Shown piece by piece: positions 46,394 to 56,981 of a stretch of DNA of 64,000 nucleotides (within the stretch, counting starts at the first letter, position 1; each line of letters starts with the position of its first letter). Source of the stretch: Abelmoschus esculentus (taxonomy: Eukaryota > Streptophyta > Magnoliopsida > Malvales > Malvaceae). The stretch is from the NCBI GenBank assembly GCA_035048815.1, contig JAUCBN010000020.1:7447501-7511500 (forward strand), given 5' to 3'. The notes below the pieces were generated by a model, which worked only from the letters and a program-made list of their open reading frames with translations, was not told the DNA's origin and did no database searches. The position numbers were made by a program, and so were the translations under genes.

Positions 46394-46853
46394 CTACATA
46401 TATGATCCAATTATCAACGATACACATATTATCCAAGCTATTACCATCCATCTAAACAACATCTTGTTTCTCCTCTCATATGTCTCCACGGTAATAGACA
46501 TTTTCTTCTTCATTTCCTCTATCTCAGACTTGATTTTCTCAATAAAACCATTTTCATCACTGCAGTTTGATTGACGTAATTCATCATTCTCCTCCTTCAA
46601 CTTGTAAATGAGGAACCTATCTTTCTCAGGGAGTATTTCATCAATCCATCGAATAAAATGACAGTTTTTAGTCCTAAAGTTTGGGCAACAAAAAAACCTT
46701 CTCCCTACATTTTTCAGTGTTCCTCCACGCGGTCCACATTGGGCATTTGTCACCACACTTACAAAAAACTTCATCATCATAATCCATATTTGTCGACGAA
46801 TACACCTTACTTCGAGGACCTCTAGACGATGAAGTCGATGATGATGATGCCAT
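46394..46853 (-). pseudogene. GRF zinc-finger, coiled-coil, tail-anchored protein (one frameshift)
   Basis: From ATG at 46853 to TAG at 46394 on the minus strand, about 152 codons if one frameshift near 46715 is allowed. The N-terminal frame gives a serine-rich start and FCKCGDKCPMWTAWRNT. The second frame gives GRRFFCCPNFRTKNCHFIRW. Together these hold the four cysteines and the GRxF and W of a GRF zinc finger. Next comes a charged coiled coil (KLKEENDELRQ, KIKSEIEEMKKKM) and a C-terminal hydrophobic segment (WMVIAWIICVSLIIGSYM) suited to a tail anchor. It resembles plant proteins annotated as At4g04775-like, of unknown role. The frameshift may be real or a sequence error. It sits just inside the left array. 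Confidence 0.75.
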
Positions 46854-47074
46854 CTTCAAACAATTACATAAAACAAGTGAAAATCACTGAATCAAATGCA
46901 CGGAAAAAAACAAGGGGGTGAAAAAAATCTTAAAGTAAAATAGGCGAAGAAAATTTTGACGAAAGCATTAATCAAAAGCAAATCGAGGAAAGGAATAAAT
47001 GACAATAAAGGATAATATAAAATCTTAACAATATATAGAACAAGAATCTTACTTGGTTTGACAGCTATATAATG
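46854..47074 (-). other. Upstream region of the GRF gene
   Basis: A-rich stretch that probably holds its promoter and leader. A TATATAG-like box at about 47031-47037 on plus is the only candidate noticed. It ends where chromovirus gag similarity begins. Confidence 0.35.
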
Positions 47075-47660
47075 TAGAAAAGTAGGGTTACATGGCATGA
47101 ATTTGTGGTTGATCTTTACCATAGGTTTGGAGACAATAACTTGAATGATGTAATAGAAGAATTTAACAAGCTACAATAGAAGGGTTCTGTGGAGGAATAC
47201 CAAGTCCAATTTAAAGAGTTACAACCATATCTGATACAGCTACATCCTGAAGTGAATGAGGGATACTTTGTTTCTAGCTTCTTAAGTGGACTAAAGGAGG
47301 AATTAAAGCATAAAGTCAAGGTACATGAACCTAAAACATTAACAGAAGCTTTCAGAAAAACTCAGCTCTATGAATTGGCTCTTGAAGTGGAGAGTAGAAG
47401 GCAAAAATATCAGATCAGAGGGCTATGCACAATGTTGCTAATAACACCAAGACCTATCAGAATGTTACTGCAACAAGGAGAACACACATGCAACCACAGA
47501 ACAAGTAGTCCTTGGTGGAGTATAGGAGGGCTCATAACTTATGTTTCAAATGTGGGGAGAAATTCTTACCAGGCCACCAATGCAAAACCAACAACTCAAT
47601 GTAATGGAGGATGAAGAGAATTGTGAAGAAAAAGAGGAACAAGAAGAAGAGAAGAACGAG
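47075..47660 (+). pseudogene. Chromovirus gag remnant
   Basis: Text from 47080 reads TWHEFVVDLYHRFGDNN, a stop at 47177, then EEYQVQFKELQPYLIQLHP and EGYFVSSFLSGLKEEL up to about 47330, typical of gypsy gag. The 5' part, the 5' LTR and the primer site are missing; the element starts abruptly. The frame breaks after 47400. Confidence 0.8.
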
Positions 47661-47700
47661 CCAATAGCAAGAGAAGGCCAATGAGATGGAACATTGAAAA

Positions 47701-48120
47701 TTTTCTATGTATGCCTTAACTGGAAATATAGGCTACAACAATTTGAGAATACATAGAATGATTCAAGACAAACCAGTAAATATTCTGGTGGACAGTGGGA
47801 GCACCCACAGTTTCATAACACCCAGTTGGGCCAAGGAAGGGTTGAAAGTGGTGACCACACACCCCTTAGCTATAACAGTAGCCGATAGGGAAAAGTTGTA
47901 CAGTTCAGCTAGAAGCAATCAACTGACTTGGATTATACAAGGCCAAACATTACAACATGATTTCAGAGGTTTGAAAATGGGGGGGGTGATATGGTGCTGG
48001 GGGTTGATTGGATGAGAAAATATAGTCCAATCCTTCTGGACTTCAAGGAGAAGACTTTGAGTTTTGAAAAGGATGGAGAGAAGGTGTTGCTGCATGGGGG
48101 GATAAACAGATAGTGAATAA
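47701..48120 (+). pseudogene. Chromovirus protease remnant
   Basis: The frame 47707-48015 contains NILVDSGSTHSFITPSWAKE (47784-47840), with the DSG catalytic motif of a retroviral-type aspartic protease. The G-run at 47979-47986 precedes a shift into text that resembles the LGVDWMRKYSPI segment. Family knowledge: the dimeric protease processes gag-pol. Confidence 0.8.
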
Positions 48121-48299
48121 GCTAATCTCAGAGAAGAAATTGTATAAACTAAGGGAGAAGGATACAGAGCTGTAGAGGGAGTTGTACCTCCTTAGTGTGG
48201 AAGAAGAAGGTTCTGAAATTTCTAGAAAAATAATGCTTGTGCTGGAAGAGTTCAGTGGTGTTTTTAGGTTTCAAAAGGAATACCCCCTAAAAGATCACA

Positions 48300-49030
48300 C
48301 AACCATGCAATCATTTTGAAACTTAGTTTACAACCTACTAGTCAAAGTCCTTATAGATTTCCCTATTTTTAAAAAACTGAAATTGAAAAGCAAGTGGCAG
48401 AGATGTTAGGTGCCTCTATTATTCAGACCAGCAAAAGCCCTTTTGCTGCTCCCTAACTACTAGTGAATAAGAAAGATGGGACTTGGAGGATGTGTGTGGA
48501 TTTCAGGCACTTAAATGAGATGACAGAAAAAGACAAATTTACCATTCCAGTAGTTGAAGACTTGCTGGATGAGTTGGGTGGTTCTGAATACTATTCAAAA
48601 CTAGATCTAAGATCAGGTTATTGGCAAATCAGAATTAAACCTGAAGATGTGCCAAAACAGCTTTTAGGACTCACCATGAGCATTTTGAGTTCAAAGTGAT
48701 GCCCTTTGGCCTCACCAATGCTCCAACAACCTTCCAGGCATTGATGGATGAGGTATTCAGTCCTTTCCTTAGAAAGTTTGTTTTGATTTTCTTTGATGAC
48801 ATTTTGGTGTATAGTTCTATTCTTGAACTTCATCAAGAAGCATCAATTGTTTTCCAAGAGAAGCAAATGTTTGTTTGGTCAAAGGTAGGTGGAATACCTA
48901 GTCACATAATTTCAGCTAAGTCGGTTGCCATTGACTCATCAAAGATTGAAGCTATGAAGGAATGGCCTCTACCACGAAATCTGAAAAATCTGAGGGGATT
49001 TTTACAAGTGTTGCAAGGAGTTATTAAAGC
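48300..49030 (+). pseudogene. Chromovirus reverse transcriptase remnant
   Basis: Open frames 48463-48699 and 48696-49055 carry MNKKDGTWRMCVDFRHLN, YYSKLDLRSGYWQIRI, MMPFGLTNAPTTFQALMDEV and FFDDILVYSS. The FDD catalytic motif is intact. A 1 bp shift near 48670-48700 separates them. Near 48890-49010 the thumb region (HIISAKSVAIDSSKIEAMKE) follows. Then the text jumps to integrase, so RNase H and the first half of integrase are deleted. Confidence 0.88.
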
Positions 49031-49049
49031 AGACAGAAACTACTCCTCT

Positions 49050-49845
49050 ATTTAGCACAACCTACCATCTAGGTATTGATGGTCAGACTGAAAGGCTTAA
49101 TTAGTGTATTGAACATTATCTAAAAAGTATGTGTTTCCTCAAACCCACTAGTTAGGCTAAGTGGTTACCCCTTGTTGAGTGGTGGTACAAAACCAACTAT
49201 TACACAGCAATAAGGATTACCCCATTTGAAGCTCTATATGGATACAAGCCACCTATGCTCAATTGGGACACTGAGTCGTGTGTGCAAGGTGTACAGGAAG
49301 AGCTTAGAAACAGAAAAACAGCTCAAAGAACAATTAGAAAAGGTACAAAACCGAATAAAAAACTATGCAGATAAAAGGAGGACCGAGAGGGAATTCCAGT
49401 TTGGGGATGAGGTTTACCCGAAGCTTCAACCGTATCGACAGACTTTAGTAGCACTTCAAAAGAACTTGAAGCTGACAGCACGCTATTATGGATCCTACAA
49501 AATAACACAGAGATTAGGGGAAGTGGCTTACAAATTACAGTTGCCTAAATAGGCTAAGATCCATTTTGTATTTTATGTAAGTTTTCTAAAGAAAAGAGTA
49601 GGGAAAGAAGTCATCACCTCTATAGATCCACCTGATGTGGGAACGGACGGACAAATGAAGGTTTACCCAGCACTGGTCCTAGATTTCAGAATGGTCAAAC
49701 GACAAAACCAAGTTGTAACTCAATTACTAATCCAATGATCGAATTTGGATGTTGAGAATGCGACATGGGAAGATTACAGTGTTCTTAAGGCTGAATTTCC
49801 TGATTTTAATCCTTGGGGACAAGAATCAACAAAATGGGGCGAAAT
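49050..49845 (+). pseudogene. Chromovirus integrase C-terminus and chromodomain remnant
   Basis: Reads IDGQTERLN, then WLPLVEWWYKTNYYTAIRITP and FEALYGYKPP (49075-49250), the end of the integrase core. An open frame continues to 49552 (KLTARYYGSYKITQRLGEVA). At 49720-49810 text matching NLDVENATWEDYSVLKAEFP and FNPWGQES is a C-terminal chromodomain, which places the element in the chromovirus branch of gypsy. Frames are broken and stops are frequent. Confidence 0.82.
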
Positions 49846-49940
49846 TGTCATGACCCAAGATGGGCATCGGGAGAATTAGGGATTTTAGGAGAGAATTGGG
49901 GAAATTAAGGAAGGTGCGAAGGCTGATCATGCACGTGGGG
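49846..49940 (+). mobile_element. Chromovirus 3' LTR, first part
   Basis: It starts TGTCATGACCC after the purine tract AAAATGGGGCGAAAT. It is interrupted at 49941 by the Athila-like element and resumes at 58324. The last five bases, TGGGG (49936-49940), are the target duplication. Confidence 0.8.
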
Positions 49941-51278
49941 TGATAAGTGCTCAACTCACTATCACTTTTTAAACCTTTTATGGGCATTAATCATTAAATC
50001 TACACCTACTCAGACCAATGCATATACTTAATGTGATATATTTAGAAGTTATGCTTATAAAGATGATATTTACAGAAAAGGCAAGTTTTACTGCATTTTT
50101 ACATCTGTGCAGGATAAACTATTGCTGCGACAGCAACATGGCCGAGGCAGGACCTGATGCCGAGGCAACAACAGAAAGACAGGAAGCGATACTGTAGGCG
50201 ATTGGAAGAGAAAAATACAAGGGACGTTTCTAGACATGCACCACAAGTATCGGAGTTGGTTAGCACGAGGAAAAGCCTAAGACAAGGCCACGCGGGAAAG
50301 CTTTTTATTTGGATTAAACTTGGAAATATTTTATTTATGTACATGACTTGTTCCCTACTCCAAGTTGTATTCTACTTAGTAAAGGTTTGCCCTAGGCCAA
50401 GTCTATATAAGACCTAGCCGTCCAAGGGAATAAGGAGAGCCGATTCTTAGAGAGTTTACCCTAAGACTCATTGTTTTCTTTCTCTCAAATTATGTTTTAA
50501 GTTTTCTTAGGGTTTAGGTGAAGGTTGTCGAGTACTTGTGAGAGGAGATTGTACTTTGTTCTTTGTTTCAATGCAATAAAAATATCAAGGTTTGCTTATC
50601 CTTTGCCATTCTTTGTTCTTGCATTCAAGCTCCGGAGATAAGTTTGTAAGTAATCTATTTATCTAGACTCGGGAGAGTTAGATTCACGAAAGGGATAAGT
50701 ACGGTGTTTCAATCGCGAAATACTAACTCGGCCTAGGGATAGGTTAAGAGTTTCAGCGGCTAAAAGAAGTGTGAGATTGGTTGGTGGGTATAATTGATTC
50801 ACGCCGGGAGGTATCATTAAGGACTGATTATCAACAATGTTTCGACTTAGAGATAAGCGGAGCCATCCAAGGACACTTTGCCGAACTTTGATAAAGTCCA
50901 CCTAAGAGCTAGGGATTGCCGCGGTGGACAAGTATCGTTGCTGCCAAGGCAGTAATCTGCATTACTGCCAAGAAAGTGATGTACAATTGCATTGGACAGA
51001 GACAAGTCAATCAAATCCACAATACAACATAACTGGATCCTACCCTCTCTCTTAATCAGATCTCATCTTTATTCTTAGTTTTCTTTATTTCAATTTATTT
51101 AGTTTCATCAAACCCAAATTTATCTGTGTCTTTATTTTATTTCTTTTTACAGAGCAAGAAGGCGAAGGAGGCATATTAAGTAGACCAATCCCTGTGGAGA
51201 CGATACACGATTATACTGATCACTTTATTACTTGCGATGTGTCCACTTGCACCAATTGCGCACTTTTGACACGCAAAA
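49941..51278 (+). mobile_element. 5' LTR of the 8.4 kb Athila-like element
   Basis: Starts TGATAAGTGCTCAACTC. The end ACGCAAAA corresponds to ACGCAACA in the 3' LTR, so the terminal CA is mutated here. It contains CCTATATAAGACC near 50400 (TATA), AATGCAATAAAAATATCAAG near 50570 (a possible poly(A) signal) and GCCGAGGCA-type motifs. Confidence 0.92.
50402..50409 (+). promoter_or_regulatory. LTR TATA box
   Basis: CTATATAAG lies in the 5' LTR. The same box is at about 57444-57451 in the 3' LTR. About 170 bp downstream an AATAAA follows, giving a normal U3-R layout. Confidence 0.65.
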
Positions 51279-51284
51279 AGTTTT

Positions 51285-51302
51285 TGGCGCCGTTGCCGGG
51301 GA
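51285..51302 (+). other. Primer binding site, tRNA-Asp (GTC)
   Basis: TGGCGCCGTTGCCGGGGA is the exact complement of the 3' 18 nt of plant tRNA-Asp including CCA. This is the standard primer site of Athila/Tat elements. Confidence 0.95.
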
Positions 51303-51388
51303 TTGGCAACTAAATTTTGTTTTCTTTATTTTCTTGCTCTTTTTTTATTTATTTTATTTTTATTTTACTTTATTGTTTTTCTTGGTGT

Positions 51389-52530
51389 ATGTCCAGGGCC
51401 AACCCAACCAACCCTTTGTACGAGTTAGACCCAGAGATCGAACGTACACGGCAAAGGTTGTGGAGACAAATCTAAGAAGCTATGGCAGATCATCCGGCAG
51501 GAAAAAACTTACCTGCCGGCAATGGAGGTCTTCCGCCGCCACCAGGGCTGCGACAGCTCACTGTCAGGGATTTCTTGAAAGAAGACTTAAATGGGTTAAA
51601 CCCAGGAGTCGTTACACTGGAAATAGAAGCAACCCACTTTGAGCTAAAACCTATCATGTTCAATATGCTCAACACTATTGGACAGTTTGGTGGGTCTATG
51701 ACTGAAGATGCCAAGCAGCACCTCAAGTCCTTCATGGAAATATGCAATTCTTTCAAAATCCAAGGAGTCCATGAAGAAGTCTTGAGATTAAAATTATTTC
51801 CCTATTCACTGAGGGATAGGGCAAAAACCTGGTTGAATAGCATTCCAGCAGGATCAATAGGATCTTGGAGTGAATTATGCCGAGATTTCATTACACGTTT
51901 CAATCCTACAAACTTATATGATCGAATTCATACTGAAATAACTTCTTTTTGACAGGCAGATGATGAACCTATGTATGAGGCGTGGGAGAGCTACAGAGAA
52001 TTATTACACAAGTGTCTTTTCCATGGATTTCCCCTATGGACACAAGTCACCATGTTCTATAATGCCACGAATGCCCCGACAAGGATGATGTTAGATGCCT
52101 CGGCGAACGGAACGCTCCTTGACAAAGCACCTGCGGAAGCTATTAAGATTCTAAACAAACTCGCAAAGAATGATTTTCAATTCCCTACATCTAGGCAAGG
52201 AGGAGTAAGACGCCAAGCCACAGTGAATGAGTTAGACACATCAAATTCAGTGGCAGCACAATTGACCTCTCTTACCAAGATGGTGCAAAATTTGCAACTA
52301 AAACAAAATACCCGTGAGGTTAAGGCCATTGATTCTTTTTTGCGATTTATGTGGAGGTAACCACAATTCTACTGACTGTATGAATCAAGAATCCAGCCTG
52401 TATATTGGAAACTACAACCGAAACAATATGATGTCCAACACATACAACCCCTCATGGAAGAGGCATCAAAACCTGTCATGGAGTAATCCTAATAATGCCT
52501 TAAATCCAACTACCCAACCACCAGGATTCT
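51389..52530 (+). pseudogene. Athila-like gag (several lesions)
   Basis: Starts MSRANPTNPLYELDPEIER at 51389. A TAA at about 51473 precedes an in-frame ATG (51482). The gag core follows (FGGSMTEDAKQHLKSFMEIC, LKLFPYSLRDRAKTWLNSIP), a TGA at 51950-51952 at a conserved position, then FHGFPLWTQVTMFYNATNAP. Near 52335 a T-run slips the frame into a zinc knuckle CDLCGGNHNSTDC and NPSWKRHQNLSWSNP; the frame returns by 52600. Gag binds and packages the RNA. The lesions are few, so it may have been functional recently. Confidence 0.88.
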
Positions 52531-52599
52531 AGCAACCAATGCAACATCTGCCGCCGCCGTAGGTCTAACAGCCAATGCCGCCGCCGCAGATGCAGCAGC

Positions 52600-53989
52600 A
52601 ATCTGTAAGTTCCTTGGAAAATTCTCTGAAAGCATTCATGATGAAAACTGGTTATACATGGAAGAGAACAGTAACTTCATCAAAAGAACAGATGCGTTTA
52701 TAAATAGGACTGAGATGAGGTTGCAAAACCAAGAAGCAACAATTAAGGCATTGGAAACTCAAGTTAGGCAGTTTGCTCAAAACATAAACACTAGACCACA
52801 AGGAGGACTACCTAGCAATATTGAAGTTGCTAAGGTAATAGGCCATGAACAGTGTAAAGCAATCACTACTAGGAGTGGTCTACAGCTGAAGGAAAAGATA
52901 GAAATTCCAGTAGGCCAAGTCCCATCAACAGAACCAGAAAAAGAGGATTTGGATGCTGAACAAACTGATCTTGATAACACTGCCCCAGTAGAGAACACAA
53001 CAGTTCCTGAACAATTTGCCAAGACAGCAACAACCCCAGTGGTACCAGGTATTAAGTTCCAAACTAAAGAAACACTGGATGAGATGAGACCACCACCACC
53101 ATTCCCACAAAGGTTGAAGAAGCAAAAACAGGACCATCAATTCAAGAAATTTCTTGATATTTTAAAACAAGTCCACATCAACTTACCATTCGTAGAGGCA
53201 ATTGAACAAATGCCTAATTATGCTAAATTCTTGAAAGATATTGTGTCTAAGAGAAAAAGACTAGGTGAGTTCGAAACAGTGGCTGCTACCGAAAGATGCA
53301 TGGTATTGCTTCACAATTGCATGCCACCAAAATTGAAGGATCCTAGATGCTTTATCATACCTTGTGCAATAGGTAATAACTATGAAGGTAAGGCCCTATG
53401 CGACCTTGGAGCAAGCATCAACCTAATGCCCATATCTGTCTTTCAAAAGCTTGGAATAGGAAGGGCAAAACCTACAATAGTTATGCTCCAACTTGTGGAT
53501 CGATCATATGTGCAACCTGAAGGCAAAATCGAGGACATACTGGTAAGAGTTGACAAATTTATTTTTCCCGCTGATTTTCTTGTCCTTGATTATGAAGCAG
53601 ATGATAATGCACCGATCATCTTGGGGAGACCTTTCCTTGCCACTGGACGAACACTAATTGATGTGGAAAAAGGAGAGTTGACAATGAGAGTCAATGACCA
53701 ACAAGTCAAACTCAATGCCTTCCACAATTTGAAAAGGCATGATGATACAAAAGAGTGCAAAGTCCTTCACAGCACAGATACAGGCACAAAGACATTCTGT
53801 TTCCATAGCCACTGCTTGGGCAGTATGCTCGGCAGGAAAATGGAAATACTTTATGGCAGAATATTTGGCAGGAAAAGTAAGGCAGATTTGGAGGAAACCA
53901 ACAAGACAACACACTGTCTAGTTATAAAGGGCGCAGTAAAGATCAGGAAAAACAAAGACGGACATAAAGCCAATAGTCACCACTTGTAG
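52600..53989 (+). CDS. Athila-like gag C-terminus plus aspartic protease
   Basis: One open frame from before 52658 to a TAG at 53987-53989 (443 codons from the ATG at 52658). Order: a coiled-coil gag tail (NRTEMRLQNQEATIKALETQ), GHEQCKAITTRSGLQLKEK, a variable acidic and proline-rich linker, a conserved FLDILKQVHINLPFVEAIEQ block, and then protease (CDLGASINLMPISVFQKLGI, YVQPEGKIEDILVRVDKFIF, APIILGRPFLATGRTLIDVE). The Asp of DLGAS is the catalytic residue. After residue 380 the sequence loses similarity where RT should begin, so the deletion joint lies near 53770. It was probably translated as part of a longer gag-pro protein. Confidence 0.88.
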
Positions 53990-54540
53990 AGTCACTTTGG
54001 CCGGCAAGAGAAAATCATCTTGGGAGATGCATTTGCATGCACTCCACCAGTAACATGATCTCTCACCTTTCTTTTATTATATTAGGATTAGTTTAGTTTA
54101 TATTTATTTTTTATAATTTTTGCTTTTGCTTTAATTATTTTTCTCGTTTGTGTTTAATTTCTATTTAGGATAATAAGCAAGAATAAAGGAGAAATAGTTC
54201 ACAATAGGAATTCTGCCGAGGCAGAAAATAGTGTCAGAGCTGCAGCAGTTCCAACAAAAGAACAGTGTAACAGCTAGTCTGCCGAGATTTCTACCGCGGT
54301 AGAAAAGGAAACGACAGTAAAGACTAACGGCTACAAAACGGCTAGTGGTTCAAACGGTCACAAGGCTGAGGCCTATATAAGAAATCTCTCCCTCTTGAAC
54401 TATTCACTCTTGCATTCTTGTTTTCTTTAGAATATTTGATAATCTTGCTCTCACAATACTCTCTGCCTACTCTCAAACCTTCTTGAAATTTTCAGAATTT
54501 CTTCAAGAAAATCTCCAAGAACCTTCTTAAATACTTACTC

Positions 54541-56040
54541 ATGGAAACCTACAAACGTTTTGCCCCAGCCAATGTTGAAGACCGCTTCAACAGGTCCTTT
54601 ATTGCTCGGTAGTTTTTGGAGGAGCAAAGGGTTCCAACATTCCAACGAAGAAAATTACTGCATCGAGCACTATTTGTTCGATAGAATCAAGTATCAAGAT
54701 TGAGAAATCTTTTGCCTACAACCTGCCCAGGCCAATGCCACCATCGTGCGAGAATTCTATGTGCACGGGCCAAACAAGGACTGTCTTTTTGTCCACTGCC
54801 GAGGCAGGCCTGTCCAGCTTGATGCCGAGACCATCAACCAATTCTACGGCCTCACACCTGACCATGATGTACATGCTGAATTCATGGAGCATATCACTAC
54901 CGAGGATTATGAATTGATTAAAGACGAACTTTGTTACACAAATACTCCTTGGGAAACCGGTGCCCATAGAGACGTCTGAAGCCCGCGGCCAAGCTTTGGA
55001 ACACCTTTGTCAAGAGACGTCTTATCCCAACCTCCCATAACAGTACGGTGGATCGGAGAAGATTGGTGCTCATCCAATCAATCATCAACAAAAGGAGCAT
55101 CAACGTTGGAGAAATTATTCTACGAGAAATTTACGAATGCGGTAAGAAGGATAGAGGACCATTATATTTCCCTTGTTTAATTACTGGTATTTGTACTGTT
55201 GCAGGTGTCCCTATGGCCGAGACAGACGAATTTACAACCTATAGGAGAGGGTGGACAAGAGAATTCTGCCACAAAATCATGCAGATCACTCAGGCAGAAC
55301 CAGTCCAGGCAACGCCCCACCAGTTCACTGTTGATACTACTGCCGAGGACCAATACACGACAGACATGCCAGACACCGCCCACACCACTACTGCAGCAGA
55401 CCCGTACCAGGAGATACTACAAAGGATGAAAGCGATGGATCTTAGGAAACAAAGATACATGGAGTATCAAAGAGACTTTAACGGCACACTAGCCCAAATG
55501 ATGCTACATGCCTTTCCAGAATTCCCCACCAACATGTTTGTCATAGCTGCACCCTATACAGAAACTACACTAGCTCCAAGAGGACCGAGGCCATTTTTCC
55601 AAACTGGCCCTCAACAACAATTTCATGCTGTCGGCCCATCTAGGGTAGCAGACTCTGCTGTGGCATCATCTGCTAGCAGAAGACCATCAAAGAGGAGGGC
55701 AGCCTTCAGCACTCCTCCATGATCCCCCATCATCATGGGCAGTCTATCAGCAAAGATAGATGCCTATGTACACCAAAGCTCAACCGCTGTCGGACTCAGT
55801 ATACACCATGCCGGGGTAGATGCAACCAATGAAGGTGGGACAGACATCATGATCACCGAGGAGATCGCCGACGAGGAAGAAGGTGAGGAAGTGGATGCTC
55901 CAATGCAACGGACACCACCAACGAGAGTCCAACCGCCCCGGCAAGCAAAAACTCAACCATCGCCATCACCAAAAAGGAAACAATCAGCAGCACGACCCCG
56001 ACGAAAGATTGTCACAAGCAGCTCTTCGGAGTCCCTTTAA
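54541..56040 (+). pseudogene. Extra ORF of the Athila-like element (putative plant transposon protein domain)
   Basis: Starts METYKRFAPANVEDRFNRSF at 54541. It then passes one stop and small frame changes: VREFYVHGPNKDCLFVHCRG (near 54750), WNTFVKRRLIPTSHNSTVDR (near 55000), then NVGEIILREIYECGKKDRGP and LYFPCLITGICTVAGVPM (to 55217), a long open tail to 55722, a TGA, and a further 101 codons to 56040 with an acidic patch and a basic end (KRKQSAARPRRK). The core matches a plant family usually labelled putative plant transposon protein, found in retroelements and of unknown function. The basic tail could be a nuclear signal or RNA-binding; that is inference. It occupies the place of RT and integrase. 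Confidence 0.7.
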
Positions 56041-56968
56041 TTTTTTTTTATATATTCACTATTTTTTTCTTTTCTTTATATGCTGCTTGTTTCTGTCTAT
56101 GCTGCTTGATTCTTTTTCATATCGTTGTTGCCTATTGTTTCCTTCTGATATAAAGCATTGAGGACAATGCTTGGTTCAAGTTTCGGGGTGTAGAGCCTCT
56201 GCCGAGGCAATCTACTACCGAGGGCTTGCCAAGAAAAGGGAGTATTTAAGTGAATTTTTTTTTATCTTTTATGCTCACCGCTTTACTTGAATCAATTGCA
56301 CATACTTTTGCACTGCCCATCATCAATATTGCCTTAGTTTATTCTTTAAGGCTATAGAAATCTTTCTCCTTACCATGATTAGTTCCTGTTAAGAAGGTTT
56401 AACCTTAGGATACTTAAGGATGAAAACTTAGAAGCTTACTATAAGATAAATTTTAAAAACACTTTTGGGACTTGTTGGATTATACGAATTCTTTTAATGA
56501 ACTTAGGTGATAAAGACTTAGCTTTTTGGGCAAGTGACTAGAGGTGCCTATCACCGGCTCTAGGAATTACTCTTTTTCATGCTAGAGGTGCCCGAAATTG
56601 GCTCTAGTATGCTACAAAGAATATCAAAAGAAAGAAGAAATTAGTGAAGAGAAAAACACAATCCTTGAGGTGCCCGAAATTGGCTCAAGAATTGGTGGTT
56701 TAGAAAAGAAGAGAACACTTAACAAAAATCTACTTGTCTTGAACTTAGAGTTTATCTAAGAAAGCCTTTAATCAAACTTGTCCACAAAAACACACACACA
56801 CCACTAAATCTTATAGTTTGTTTCTAGGTAAAACCTTGGGTAGCCGAAAGGTTAAGTCTAAAGAATAGGCATAGTTATGGTGGGGAGAATAGATGGAAAC
56901 ATAAGACCAAGAGAGAATAGAGTTTGGCAAATTGATGGTTTGCATTGCTTGAGGACAAACAATAATTC
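56041..56968 (+). mobile_element. 3' non-coding region of the Athila-like element
   Basis: Contains a first polypurine-like block at 56155-56190 (GCATTGAGGACAATGC, then AAGTTTCGGGGTG) and three 26-nt hairpins (56538-56563, 56582-56607, 56664-56689). No open frame of note. Confidence 0.75.
56538..56689. repeat. Three copies of a 26-nt hairpin motif
   Basis: Each copy has the form CTAGAGGTGCC-CGAAATT-GGCTCTAG with perfectly complementary 6-mer ends. The third copy has CTTGAG and CTCAAG, a paired change that keeps the stem. Confidence 0.85.
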
Positions 56969-56981
56969 GAGTTTGGGGGTG
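56969..56981 (+). other. Polypurine tract
   Basis: GAGTTTGGGGGTG lies directly before the TGATAAG start of the 3' LTR. Confidence 0.85.
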
